A stretch of DNA of 6,321 nt from an uncultured Bacillota bacterium. GTDB lineage: Bacteria > Bacillota > Clostridia > Peptostreptococcales > Anaerovoracaceae. Shown here one piece after another: positions 1 through 5,326 of the stretch. The translations under genes were made by a program, and so were the position numbers. Positions within the stretch are counted from its first letter, which is position 1; every line of letters starts with the position of its first letter. The notes beneath the pieces are model-generated. The model made no database searches. It was not told the DNA's origin and saw nothing but the letters and a program-made list of their open reading frames with translations. The stretch is from contig CAMYWZ010000069.1 in the NCBI GenBank assembly GCA_947302945.1, positions 1 through 6,321 of the forward strand, in the 5' to 3' direction.

Positions 1-873
1 CCCTTAAAACACCCCGTCAACATCGCCTACGAGGCCGCCACCGTGGACCTCAAGGACGTAAATATGATAGACAACTTCCACCTGGAGGCCTACGGCAAGG
101 TGGCAGTCAACTACAACAGGGATCTGGCCACCTTCCCGGTGCTCAAGAGGATACTCGAGAAGATCTCCGGCACCGCCAGCGAGTACAATTCTCCCACCGA
201 CATGGGCGTCAACCGCGCAGGCTTTGCCATAGTGGACGACGAGGTCTGCCGCCAGGCAAGCATACAGGAGATCATCCGCCGCTACATGATAGCCCGCGTG
301 GACTACAAGAAAGGCGTAATAGACGAGACCTGCCTCAAGCGCGCCAAGCTTCTGATGGACGAAGTCGGCGCAGATCCGATGGACCGCGTGGTCGTAAAGC
401 CCGCCCTTGAGTACGCGGAGCACAAGCGCGGTCTGGATCCGGACAAGTTCGAGAACGTCATCGCCATGGCCATAGAGCTTCCGGACGGCCGCATCGTTAC
501 CGGCCGCAGCTCAGAGCTGATGGTGGCAGGAGCCTCTATGCTGCTCAACGCGGTCAAGGCCCTTTGCGGCATACCGGACGAGATGCAGCTCGTCTCCGAC
601 GACGTTCTGGAGACCATCCAGCACCTTAAAAAAGACGTTCTGTGCAAGCAGAAGAACTCGCTGACAGTCGAGGAAGTCCTCACCGCGCTCACGATCTCAG
701 CAACTGTAAACCCCATGGCAGGGCTTGCCGTAAACAAGCTCGTGGAGCTGAGGGACTGCAAGGCCCACTGCACCGCCATCCTCTCCGAAAGGGACGACCA
801 GACCTTCCACGACCTTGGCATCGACACCACCTGCGAGCCTGAATTCTCTACCAACAGCCTGTACACAGGATAA
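1..873 (+). CDS. UPF0371 (DUF1846) family protein, 3' part of gene
   Basis: This is the C-terminal 290 residues of an open frame that enters from the left edge; the true start lies outside the window. I recognise the UPF0371/DUF1846 family from the overall sequence, for example the stretch around residues 15-45 (VDLKDVNMIDNFHLEAYGK), the SPTDMGVNRAGFAI segment, the LPDGRIVTGRSS segment and the conserved cysteine-containing C terminus. Family members are usually about 500 residues, so roughly 200 N-terminal residues are missing. Structures exist for the family, but to my knowledge its biochemical role is not established, and no function is assigned here. A GTG at 43 is in frame but has no ribosome binding site and lies inside the domain, so it is not the start. 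The gene ends at TAA 871-873 and is followed 6 nt later by an intrinsic terminator. Confidence 0.9.
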   Translation, partial: PLKHPVNIAYEAATVDLKDVNMIDNFHLEAYGKVAVNYNRDLATFPVLKRILEKISGTASEYNSPTDMGVNRAGFAIVDDEVCRQASIQEIIRRYMIARVDYKKGVIDETCLKRAKLLMDEVGADPMDRVVVKPALEYAEHKRGLDPDKFENVIAMAIELPDGRIVTGRSSELMVAGASMLLNAVKALCGIPDEMQLVSDDVLETIQHLKKDVLCKQKNSLTVEEVLTALTISATVNPMAGLAVNKLVELRDCKAHCTAILSERDDQTFHDLGIDTTCEPEFSTNSLYTG

Positions 874-879
874 GCTTCA

Positions 880-908
880 GGGACGGTCCAAAGGACCGCC
901 CCTTTTTT
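880..908 (+). terminator. Intrinsic terminator after the UPF0371 gene
   Basis: The arms 880-889 (GGGACGGTCC) and 893-902 pair around an AAA loop with a single A.C mismatch, and are followed directly by six T at 903-908. This is a textbook Rho-independent terminator. The left arm carries the AGGGACGGT core shared with the 29-nt repeats elsewhere in the window. The T run ends two bases before the Shine-Dalgarno of the next gene, so transcription of the downstream pair by read-through would be limited by it. Confidence 0.85.
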
Positions 909-921
909 CAGGAGGAAAACC

Positions 922-1233
922 ATGAACCGTATCGACCGTATCAAGGCAATGGAAGAAAAGCTGGACAGGGCAGCTGCTGCGATCGGGGCTGCAGACAAAG
1001 CCCTCGACGAGTACAGCATGGCGCTGGACGACATCAGAAAGCTTGCGGCCTACTACGCAAGCGAACAGTGGATGAGGGATTTCGACGCCGACGAAGCCGG
1101 CAGGATCCCCGCAGACCTTAAGCGCGGCGTCCTTTCCGAGGACGGCATCTTCGACCTTCTCGAGGAGAACCGTGCCCTGCAGGAAAAGCTCGCCAAGACC
1201 CTCGCCAAAGTCATAAAAAAGGGCAGCTTCTGA
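922..1233 (+). CDS. DUF4298 family small protein
   Basis: This is a 103-residue soluble protein with an AGGAGG ribosome binding site at 910-915, 6 nt before the ATG. I recognise the DUF4298 family from the pattern of an N-terminal amphipathic helix (MNRIDRIKAMEEKLDRA), a second charged helix, the central block YYASEQWMRDFDADEAGR at about residues 44-61, and then the motif LKRGVLSEDGIFDLLEEN at about residues 66-83. No signal peptide, membrane segment or catalytic motif is visible. The protein is almost entirely helical and rich in charged and Ala residues. Its function is unknown. The stop is 27 nt before the TTG of the CorA-like transporter and no terminator lies between them, so they are probably co-transcribed. 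No clear promoter lies between the preceding terminator and this start. Confidence 0.85.
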   Translation: MNRIDRIKAMEEKLDRAAAAIGAADKALDEYSMALDDIRKLAAYYASEQWMRDFDADEAGRIPADLKRGVLSEDGIFDLLEENRALQEKLAKTLAKVIKKGSF

Positions 1234-1246
1234 CCGAAGATCCCCC

Positions 1247-1263
1247 GAAGGAGATATCCATTG
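1247..1263 (+). promoter_or_regulatory. Ribosome binding site fixing a TTG start
   Basis: GAAGGAG at 1247-1253 is near-perfectly complementary to the anti-Shine-Dalgarno. It is 7 nt from TTG 1261-1263, which opens the transporter frame. This decides the start in favour of TTG over downstream codons. Confidence 0.8.
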
Positions 1264-2223
1264 AAAGTTTATTTACTCAAAGAAACGCTCGAGGAGATAA
1301 GCGAGGAATCGCTGTTCCATCCCACAGAGGCAAAGACCGACGGCCAGACCGCACCTGCCGCAGCTAAAAACCAGTTCGTGGCGGTCGTAACACCACAGGA
1401 GTGGGCTAAGAAAGCCCCGCTGTTCAACATAGGCACAGAGCAGGACCTTCTGTCCGCCCCGGTCGCCAGCACCAAGGCTGAAGTCAACTACGACTCCCTC
1501 ACCGGCAGCTTCCTGATCCCGGACAGGGGCGCGCTGGACAAAAGGGACTGGCGCTTTGCTTTCGCGCTGGACGCGCGGGGCATGGTCTTCATCGACGACA
1601 ACGGCAAGGCCGAGGAGATGGTAATGGCGATCTCGCGCAGCAAGCACACGAAAAAGGGCTGCCTGGAGCGCTTTCTCTACGATTTTCTTGAGACCATCAT
1701 AGAAAACGACCTTCGCGTCATGGAGGACATGGAAAAGGAGCTGGACGAGTTCGAGGCCCGCATCCTTGCCGAGGAAGAAAAGCTCAGCCTGGAGCGCATC
1801 AACGAGATGCGCAGTCAGACAAGGGAGCTTCGCATCCACTACGCCCAGCTCATAGACATGACCCAGGAGCTGGAGGAGAACGAAAACGGCTTCTTCAAGG
1901 AAAAAGACCTGCACTACCTGCACCTGTTCATGAACCGCATGCTGCGCCTGGACGACATCGCGGCTTCCCTGCGTGACCACACGAGCCAGGTCCGCGAACT
2001 CTACCAGACCCAGCTGGACGTGCGCCAGAACCGCACCATGACGCTGCTGACCGTCGTAACGACCATATTCATGCCGCTGACGCTGATCGCCGGCTGGTAC
2101 GGAATGAACTTCCGCTACATGCCTGAGCTCGACAAGACCTGGGGCTACCCTGCCGTCATCCTCGTCAGCCTCGCCATAGCCATAGGCTGCCTCATCTTCT
2201 TTAAAAAGAAAAAGTGGCTCTAG
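1261..2223 (+). CDS. CorA-family divalent cation (Mg2+) transporter
   Basis: This 320-residue protein is of the CorA/MIT family, pentameric inner-membrane channels for Mg2+ or related cations (Co2+, Ni2+). The diagnostic YGMN motif is at residues 280-283, at the end of a first membrane helix (about 260-280). It is followed by the conserved periplasmic loop with MPEL and a second helix (about 296-314), ending in a basic KKKK tail in the cytoplasm. The long charged region before it (about 135-255), with several Glu-rich helical segments, matches the cytosolic stalk helix of the family. The N-terminal ~120 residues form the less conserved alpha/beta domain. The start is TTG, chosen because a strong GAAGGAG (1247-1253) lies 7 nt upstream and no better ATG exists. 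Transport specificity cannot be read from the sequence. The last base of the TAG stop is also the first base of a 29-nt repeat. Confidence 0.92.
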   Translation: MKVYLLKETLEEISEESLFHPTEAKTDGQTAPAAAKNQFVAVVTPQEWAKKAPLFNIGTEQDLLSAPVASTKAEVNYDSLTGSFLIPDRGALDKRDWRFAFALDARGMVFIDDNGKAEEMVMAISRSKHTKKGCLERFLYDFLETIIENDLRVMEDMEKELDEFEARILAEEEKLSLERINEMRSQTRELRIHYAQLIDMTQELEENENGFFKEKDLHYLHLFMNRMLRLDDIAASLRDHTSQVRELYQTQLDVRQNRTMTLLTVVTTIFMPLTLIAGWYGMNFRYMPELDKTWGYPAVILVSLAIAIGCLIFFKKKKWL

Positions 2224-2251
2224 GCACCTTAGGGACGGTTCTCCCGGTGCC
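2223..2251 (+). repeat. 29-nt palindromic repeat, copy A
   Basis: The ends are perfect inverted repeats, GGCACC (2223-2228) and GGTGCC (2246-2251), with an inner GGGA/TCCC pairing around a CGGTTC loop. The core is AGGGACGGT. It is 27/29 identical to the copy at 2285-2313 and is the same family as the inverted copy at 4545-4573. There is no T tract, so termination would be weak. It starts on the last base of the transporter stop codon. Confidence 0.85.
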
Positions 2252-2280
2252 AAAGATTCTTCGCTTCGCTCAGAATGACA
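2252..2280 (-). repeat. Dispersed palindromic repeat (encodes 'HSERSEES' when translated)
   Basis: The segment contains inverted arms ATTCT (2256-2260) and AGAAT (2272-2276) around TCGCTTCGCTC. Read on the minus strand it gives the sequence that translates as HSERSEES. From memory, this peptide signature recurs in spurious hypothetical proteins from many unrelated bacteria because the underlying DNA is a widespread intergenic repeat. It is sandwiched between two copies of the 29-nt repeat. Its origin and function are unknown. Confidence 0.7.
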
Positions 2281-2284
2281 ATGC

Positions 2285-2313
2285 GGCACTTCAGGGACGG
2301 TTCTCCCGGTGCC
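2285..2313 (+). repeat. 29-nt palindromic repeat, copy B
   Basis: This is the same element as at 2223-2251, with two differences: the sixth base is T, giving a G.T wobble in the GGCACT/GGTGCC outer stem, and the eighth base is C instead of T. Its direct orientation and 62-nt periodicity with copy A give a tandem, BIME-like arrangement. Confidence 0.85.
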
Positions 2314-2328
2314 GTTGCGCCTGCAACG
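2313..2328 (+). repeat. Small GC hairpin
   Basis: CGTTGC (2313-2318) and GCAACG (2323-2328) form a perfect 6-bp stem with a GCCT loop directly after repeat copy B. No T run follows, so it is not a standard terminator. It may simply extend the repeat cluster's structure. Confidence 0.4.
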
Positions 2329-2385
2329 CCCGCCGTGTGCGTAAAGGTCCTCTGCACAGACTTTCGCCGAAAGCCCAAAAACCGC

Positions 2386-2414
2386 TTTATTTCAAGGCTT
2401 TCAGCCTGTATAAT
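2386..2414 (+). promoter_or_regulatory. Promoter for the lipoprotein/secreted-protein unit
   Basis: A perfect -10 hexamer TATAAT lies at 2409-2414. The best -35 at 17-bp spacing is the poor TTTATT (2386-2391). Transcription would start near 2421, giving a leader of about 44 nt before the ATG at 2465. The strong -10 with a weak -35 suggests modest basal activity or activator help; that is inference. Confidence 0.55.
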
Positions 2415-2430
2415 ACTCCCCGGGGTTAAT

Positions 2431-2454
2431 GCTTGGACTCAAATATAGTCAAGC
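2431..2454 (+). other. Hairpin in the 5' leader, just upstream of the SD
   Basis: GCTTGGACT (2431-2439) and AGTCAAGC (2447-2454) pair over 8 bp with one bulged G and a CAAATAT loop. The right arm ends one base before the GGAGGG ribosome binding site (2455-2460). It does not cover the SD, so it may stabilise the leader or act as a protein site instead of blocking translation. Confidence 0.45.
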
Positions 2455-2464
2455 GGAGGGTATT

Positions 2465-3076
2465 ATGAGAAAGCTGATCGCTTTACTGGTCTGCCTCGCT
2501 TTTATCGCGGGGCTTTTTGTTTCATGCGCCCGAAAGGAACAGATCTCCGGAGGGCCGGCGGTAAATGCCGCGAATGCGCCGGGCAATGCTGCCGGGGCGT
2601 CCGCAGGTCCCGAAAACACGTCTTTGCCTGCCGGGGCTTCGTCTGCGGAGGGCGGTGATGACACGGCGGAAAGCCTTTTGGACTTCGCGATGCGGCTGCC
2701 GGCCGATACTGTATTAAGGGCCAGGATCACCGGCGCTCCGGGGCGCTACATTCTTTGCTACAATCACCCGAAAGTGCCGTCCGGGCTGCATTTTACGGTC
2801 TCGCTTCGCGTCTATAAGGACGACGGGGACGGAGACCTTCTCCTGACCGGTTACGACAGCGACGGCACCTGGCTCGCCGACCCCGCGCAGTACGACCCTT
2901 CGGAAAGGGATGTGGAGCAGCCCATAGACGTCAGCGGCTCGCTTGCGGACAAGTACGTCATGGTGTCCGCGAAGTGCTTCGGAGACGGGATCCCCACGTT
3001 CAGCGCTGCAGCCATACACGACTACGACGGCACCATCAGCAGCGGATTTGAGAGCGTGTTTGCCTGGGAAAAGTAG
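2465..3076 (+). CDS. Putative lipoprotein of unknown function
   Basis: This is a 203-residue predicted lipoprotein. The N terminus MRKLIALLVCLAFIAGLFVSC has two positive charges, a hydrophobic core and a lipobox-like FVSC with Cys21 as the lipid-modified residue. The -3 Phe makes the lipobox slightly atypical. An Ala/Gly/Pro/Ser-rich flexible linker of about 40 residues follows (about 26-65), then a compact domain (about 68-203) rich in predicted beta strands and Asp/Gly turns. I recognise no family. The start at 2465 is preferred over an in-frame ATG at 2429 because GGAGGG (2455-2460) sits 4 nt upstream and the 2429 start would put charged residues before the signal peptide. It is followed after 3 nt by a second exported protein, so the two probably work together at the cell surface. 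Confidence 0.8.
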   Translation: MRKLIALLVCLAFIAGLFVSCARKEQISGGPAVNAANAPGNAAGASAGPENTSLPAGASSAEGGDDTAESLLDFAMRLPADTVLRARITGAPGRYILCYNHPKVPSGLHFTVSLRVYKDDGDGDLLLTGYDSDGTWLADPAQYDPSERDVEQPIDVSGSLADKYVMVSAKCFGDGIPTFSAAAIHDYDGTISSGFESVFAWEK

Positions 3077-3079
3077 ACC

Positions 3080-4063
3080 ATGAAGAAACGAATCAAAACT
3101 CTTCGGCGGGCAGCGGCTGTCCTCGCCTCTGTTTTGCTGTGCTTTCTGCCGCGGACAGCGTCAGCTTACTGGTATTATGAGCCCCGCGAGGAAGTGCTCG
3201 CCTTCATCGACAGGACTTTCAGCGTTGAACTTTGGCACTACAGCGGCGGTTACTGGCAGGGGCAGGACGTGAACGGCAGGGAGATACGCATTTCCGACAG
3301 GCAGATAGACGCGGCGGCGCTCACCGGGTACCTGAACGCCACCCAGTATGTCTGCTGGACTGGGCAGCTGCCGGACGCGGCCCTGTTAGAAGTGCAAAGC
3401 GGCGGTCGCGTCCGCGTCAGCGTCGAAGGGCGCGGCGATCTTTACAGCGGAGCGGTCGGAAGGACGCTCGGGGCTTGCGATTTCGAGATCCAGGTCCAGC
3501 CGGTGTTTCACGTTGCCGCAAACGCCACGCTCAATTCCTTTGTTTCGGGGATATGTATCACCATTCCGCTGGTAAGCAGCGCTTACGGCTGCAACCTGTA
3601 CTCGCTCTACGGGTTTTCAGGTCTGGGCGTGATCAGTCCCGGCCTGTTTCTTCAAAGCGACCCGGGAAGGCAGGTGGCGCCCTACATGCACCCCTCGGTC
3701 ATTTCGGGAAGCCTCGGTATTCTAAAAGGCGGCTACACGATAAGCGCCGGCGGAGTGCAGACCTCCTCCGACGGGTGGTCCGTCGGGTTTTTGACCCTGT
3801 CAAGAGGCGGCGCGGTGGGGCTGCGCTTCGATTTTCCCGTCAGGATAGTCTTTACCGCGCTGCGGGCCGAACTGATGTGGGCGGACGATCCTGACGCGGA
3901 GCGCGAGGTGACGGACGTCCCCGGCGGGGCCTCCGGCCAGAGCGGCAGCGAGGTCCCGCCTGTCCCGGACGGTTTCTGGGACTCCTTCTATGACACTTAC
4001 CCGGACTATCCTTCCGAGCCTGTCTTCGACCCGAACAATGCAAGGATACACCGTCTTTATTGA
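3080..4063 (+). CDS. Putative secreted protein of unknown function
   Basis: This is a 327-residue protein with a clear Sec signal peptide: the basic start MKKRIKTLRR, a hydrophobic core (about 11-24) and a cleavage site TASA before Tyr30. The mature protein begins with an aromatic-rich YWYYEP segment. It is rich in Gly, Ser, Tyr and Val, with a likely beta-rich body, a moderately hydrophobic stretch at about residues 152-190 (NSFVSGICITIPLV and onward), and an acidic, Pro-rich tail from about residue 272 containing YDTYPDYP. There is no cell-wall sorting motif and no recognisable catalytic motif. The ATG lies 3 nt after the lipoprotein stop and has only a weak GGAAAAG upstream, so translation is probably coupled to the preceding gene. 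I do not recognise a family. Confidence 0.75.
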   Translation: MKKRIKTLRRAAAVLASVLLCFLPRTASAYWYYEPREEVLAFIDRTFSVELWHYSGGYWQGQDVNGREIRISDRQIDAAALTGYLNATQYVCWTGQLPDAALLEVQSGGRVRVSVEGRGDLYSGAVGRTLGACDFEIQVQPVFHVAANATLNSFVSGICITIPLVSSAYGCNLYSLYGFSGLGVISPGLFLQSDPGRQVAPYMHPSVISGSLGILKGGYTISAGGVQTSSDGWSVGFLTLSRGGAVGLRFDFPVRIVFTALRAELMWADDPDAEREVTDVPGGASGQSGSEVPPVPDGFWDSFYDTYPDYPSEPVFDPNNARIHRLY

Positions 4064-4207
4064 AATGCGAAAGCCTCCGCGCCCTTCCTGCAGATCTTTA
4101 CCGCAGAAAAGGAACGGAGGCTGCGTACAGTTCCGGCCTGAAAAAACGACAGTGTGACCTTTGTCCCAGGGGCTGCTTAGACTCCGTATGCTATGGCCTG
4201 AACTTGC
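4064..4207 (-). ncRNA. Predicted structured small RNA, unidentified
   Basis: A promoter at 4214-4242 on the minus strand should start transcription near 4207. The transcript would run to the hairpin at 4122-4072 and its U-rich tail, about 140 nt. No ATG occurs on this strand in the interval, so it is unlikely to encode protein. The RNA can fold with a 10-bp stem, AGTTCAGGCC (4204-4195) with GGCCGGAACT (4138-4129), broken by one A.G mismatch. It has an alternative ACGGAG (4187-4182)/CTCCGT (4119-4114) pairing that competes with the terminator stem. Immediately downstream on this strand lies only the antisense of the secreted-protein gene, so this is not the leader of an evident gene. I could not match it to 6S RNA, SRP RNA, tmRNA, RNase P RNA, a T-box or a riboswitch from memory. 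Exact ends are inferred. Confidence 0.5.
4072..4122 (-). terminator. Structured 3' end / candidate intrinsic terminator of the minus-strand RNA
   Basis: Perfect 8-bp arms AGCCTCCG (4072-4079) and CGGAGGCT (4115-4122) are supported by an inner TTCC (4085-4088)/GGAA (4111-4114) pairing. Read on the minus strand the stem is followed by TTTCGCATTT, a broken U-rich tail. Read on the plus strand no T run follows, although the hairpin could still protect the 3' end of the secreted-protein mRNA. Termination efficiency is uncertain. Confidence 0.5.
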
Positions 4208-4230
4208 GTAAATAATTTACCATAGCTTAC
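4186..4230. repeat. Inverted repeat spanning the orphan promoter
   Basis: GTATGCTATGG (4186-4196) and CCATAGCTTAC (4220-4230) are complementary over 11 positions with one T.T mismatch, separated by 23 bp. The centre, about 4208, falls on the predicted start site, and the right arm lies in the -35/-10 spacer. As DNA it could be an operator for a dimeric regulator. As RNA it could form only in read-through transcripts from either side. Confidence 0.55.
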
Positions 4231-4242
4231 AATGTTTGTCAA
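4214..4242 (-). promoter_or_regulatory. Sigma-A-type promoter facing the gene-free stretch
   Basis: Reading the minus strand, a perfect -35 TTGACA (4242-4237) is separated by exactly 17 bp from TAAATT (4219-4214), a 5/6 match to TATAAT. It is the best full promoter match I found in the window. It lies just beyond the chorismate mutase stop and points toward 4064, where no minus-strand gene exists. Confidence 0.7.
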
Positions 4243-4245
4243 CCA

Positions 4246-4530
4246 TTATTTGCCTTTAATTCCAAATAAATTTCTATTGTCGTCCTGGTATTTCCTCGAG
4301 ATAGCCATCATCGCCTTGAAATACTCTTCCATGTAGGGAACAAAGTCCGGCTCGATGTCCTTCGTGTGCTTTTCAAGCACGGCCTTCTCGCGGCCGGCAT
4401 CCAGCGTCGGGATCCCGTTCGCCCTCTTGTACTCCCCTATCTTCGCGACGACCTTCATGCGCCTCACGAAGTTCTCCTCCAGCGCCTTGTCTATTACGTC
4501 CAGCTCAGCTCTGTATTTTTCCAGACTCAT
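4246..4530 (-). CDS. Chorismate mutase, type II (AroQ class), monofunctional
   Basis: This 94-residue all-helical protein converts chorismate to prephenate, the committed step toward phenylalanine and tyrosine, in the cytoplasm. Spacing of the active-site residues matches E. coli AroQ (the PheA N-terminal domain): Arg7, Arg24, Lys35, Asp44, Arg47 and Glu48 correspond to Arg11, Arg28, Lys39, Asp48, Arg51 and Glu52. Gln82 in the ISRKYQ helix is the likely equivalent of Gln88. Length is typical for a single chorismate mutase domain, with no fused dehydratase or dehydrogenase. The start at 4530 is chosen because AAAGGAGAG lies just upstream. A longer frame to 4575 would translate through a 29-nt repeat and is rejected. 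It sits 44 nt downstream of the PAP2 gene and may be read with it. No other aromatic-pathway gene is in the window. Confidence 0.9.
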   Translation of the reverse strand: MSLEKYRAELDVIDKALEENFVRRMKVVAKIGEYKRANGIPTLDAGREKAVLEKHTKDIEPDFVPYMEEYFKAMMAISRKYQDDNRNLFGIKGK

Positions 4531-4544
4531 AACTCTCTCCTTTC

Positions 4545-4573
4545 GGCACCAAAAGGACCGTCCCTGAGGTGCC
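4545..4573 (-). repeat. 29-nt palindromic repeat, copy C (inverted)
   Basis: GGCACC (4545-4550) and GGTGCC (4568-4573) flank a body that, read on the minus strand, contains CAGGGACGGTCC followed by TTTT inside the element. It occupies most of the gap between the PAP2 stop (4575) and the chorismate mutase ribosome binding site. Transcripts linking the two genes would therefore carry this hairpin. Confidence 0.85.
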
Positions 4574-4574
4574 A

Positions 4575-5246
4575 TTACAGCCAGATGGCCTGCATTATCT
4601 CGATGACGGCGATGCCAAGGACCCAGGAGCCGAAGACGTCGCTGGGCCAGTGGACGCCCACGTAGATGCGGGAGAGCCCCATCAGCACGATGTACGCGAT
4701 CAAAAGGCCGCTTACAAGGCGGCGCTTGCCGTTGTCCCTGATGTAGGCCTGCGCGGGCTGCGGGTGCTTTTTATATATCGGCAGCGACGCTCCGCCGGTG
4801 CGGTAATAGTAGGCAAACAGCAGTATCAGCATGGTCCAGGCCACGAGGCTGGTCAGCGAGTGGCCGCTGGGGAAGCTGTAGCCGTCCTGGATCAGCAGGT
4901 GCAGCGAAACGTTCGGCCTGGGCCTTTTGAACGAGTACTTCAGCGCCTGATAGATGCCCACGCACGAAAGGCAGGTGACCGACATCGGGAGCCCGAAGGA
5001 CAGCCGCGTCTTCGGCACTATCAGAAGCACCGCGCATATGACTGCCGGCAGAGGCCAGTTGCCGCTGTAGGAAAACGGCACCAGAATGGTGGTCAGCCAG
5101 TCGCGCCTGAAGCTGAAGAAGAACTTCTGGACCGCAAGGTCGAAGCCTTCGAGCCTGCCGCTCATCATCAGCCACGCTATGACGGCGAACACCGCCACCG
5201 AAACTATGATCTTTATGATGCGTTTTTTGTCAAACTTCCTGTCCAT
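4575..5246 (-). CDS. PAP2-superfamily integral membrane phosphatase
   Basis: This 223-residue multi-pass membrane protein carries all three PAP2 signature motifs: K-x6-RP at Lys103-Arg110-Pro111 (KYSFKRPRP), PSGH at 126-129, and SR-x5-H-x3-D with Ser192, Arg193, His199 and Asp203. In this family the two histidines and the aspartate carry out phosphoester hydrolysis through a phospho-histidine intermediate, on substrates such as phosphatidate, phosphatidylglycerol phosphate or undecaprenyl pyrophosphate. The actual substrate cannot be told here. Hydrophobic helices are visible at about 10-28, 52-76, 84-100, 130-147, 178-193 and 204-222, with motif residues at the extracytoplasmic face as expected. 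A variable basic loop lies at about 150-176. An AAGGAAGG about 8 nt before the ATG supports the start. It is transcribed divergently from the nucleotidyltransferase. Confidence 0.93.
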   Translation of the reverse strand: MDRKFDKKRIIKIIVSVAVFAVIAWLMMSGRLEGFDLAVQKFFFSFRRDWLTTILVPFSYSGNWPLPAVICAVLLIVPKTRLSFGLPMSVTCLSCVGIYQALKYSFKRPRPNVSLHLLIQDGYSFPSGHSLTSLVAWTMLILLFAYYYRTGGASLPIYKKHPQPAQAYIRDNGKRRLVSGLLIAYIVLMGLSRIYVGVHWPSDVFGSWVLGIAVIEIMQAIWL

Positions 5247-5260
5247 GGGCTTTGCCTTCC

Positions 5261-5294
5261 TTGTAAAATCTCTTCAGATAGTATATCATATAAT
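5261..5294 (+). promoter_or_regulatory. Promoter region for the nucleotidyltransferase gene
   Basis: Two overlapping options exist in this AT-rich 80-bp divergent region. TTGTAA (5261-5266), 17 bp, then TATCAT (5284-5289) is a balanced pair. A perfect TATAAT at 5289-5294 has no good -35 at 16-18 bp. Start sites would lie near 5296-5301, about 30 nt before the ATG. On the other strand a TATACT (5285-5280) is a possible -10 for the PAP2 gene, without a convincing -35. Confidence 0.55.
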
Positions 5295-5326
5295 GTTGAA
5301 AATAGATACTTTACGGAGGTGTTCCA

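Noticed and set aside
303..1034. Minus-strand open frame opposite UPF0371 and DUF4298
   Set aside because: It spans two recognised plus-strand genes and a terminator. It has Ser-rich composition typical of antisense translation of GC-rich genes.
1273..2289. Long minus-strand open frame opposite the CorA-like gene
   Set aside because: It is antisense to a well-supported transporter, begins inside intergenic repeats (HSERSEES peptide), and has no ribosome binding site or recognisable domain.
2214..2429. Plus-strand small open frame across the repeat cluster
   Set aside because: It is built from the end of the transporter gene plus repeats, with no SD and repeat-derived residues.
2429..2464. 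Upstream ATG start for the lipoprotein
   Set aside because: It has no SD, lies about 8 nt from the predicted transcription start, and would place 12 residues ahead of a good lipoprotein signal peptide.
3232..3894. Alternative plus-strand frame inside the secreted-protein gene
   Set aside because: Arg-rich shadow frame. The chosen frame has a signal peptide and is positioned 3 nt after the previous gene.
4064..4245. SRP RNA, tmRNA, RNase P RNA, T-box or known riboswitch
   Set aside because: None of the diagnostic conserved blocks I know (for example the SRP GGUCCGGAAGG-type loop or the T-box GGGUGGUACC) is present on either strand.
4531..4575. N-terminal extension of the chorismate mutase to 4575
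   Set aside because: The extension translates through repeat copy C, while the 4530 start has a clear SD and gives family-typical length.
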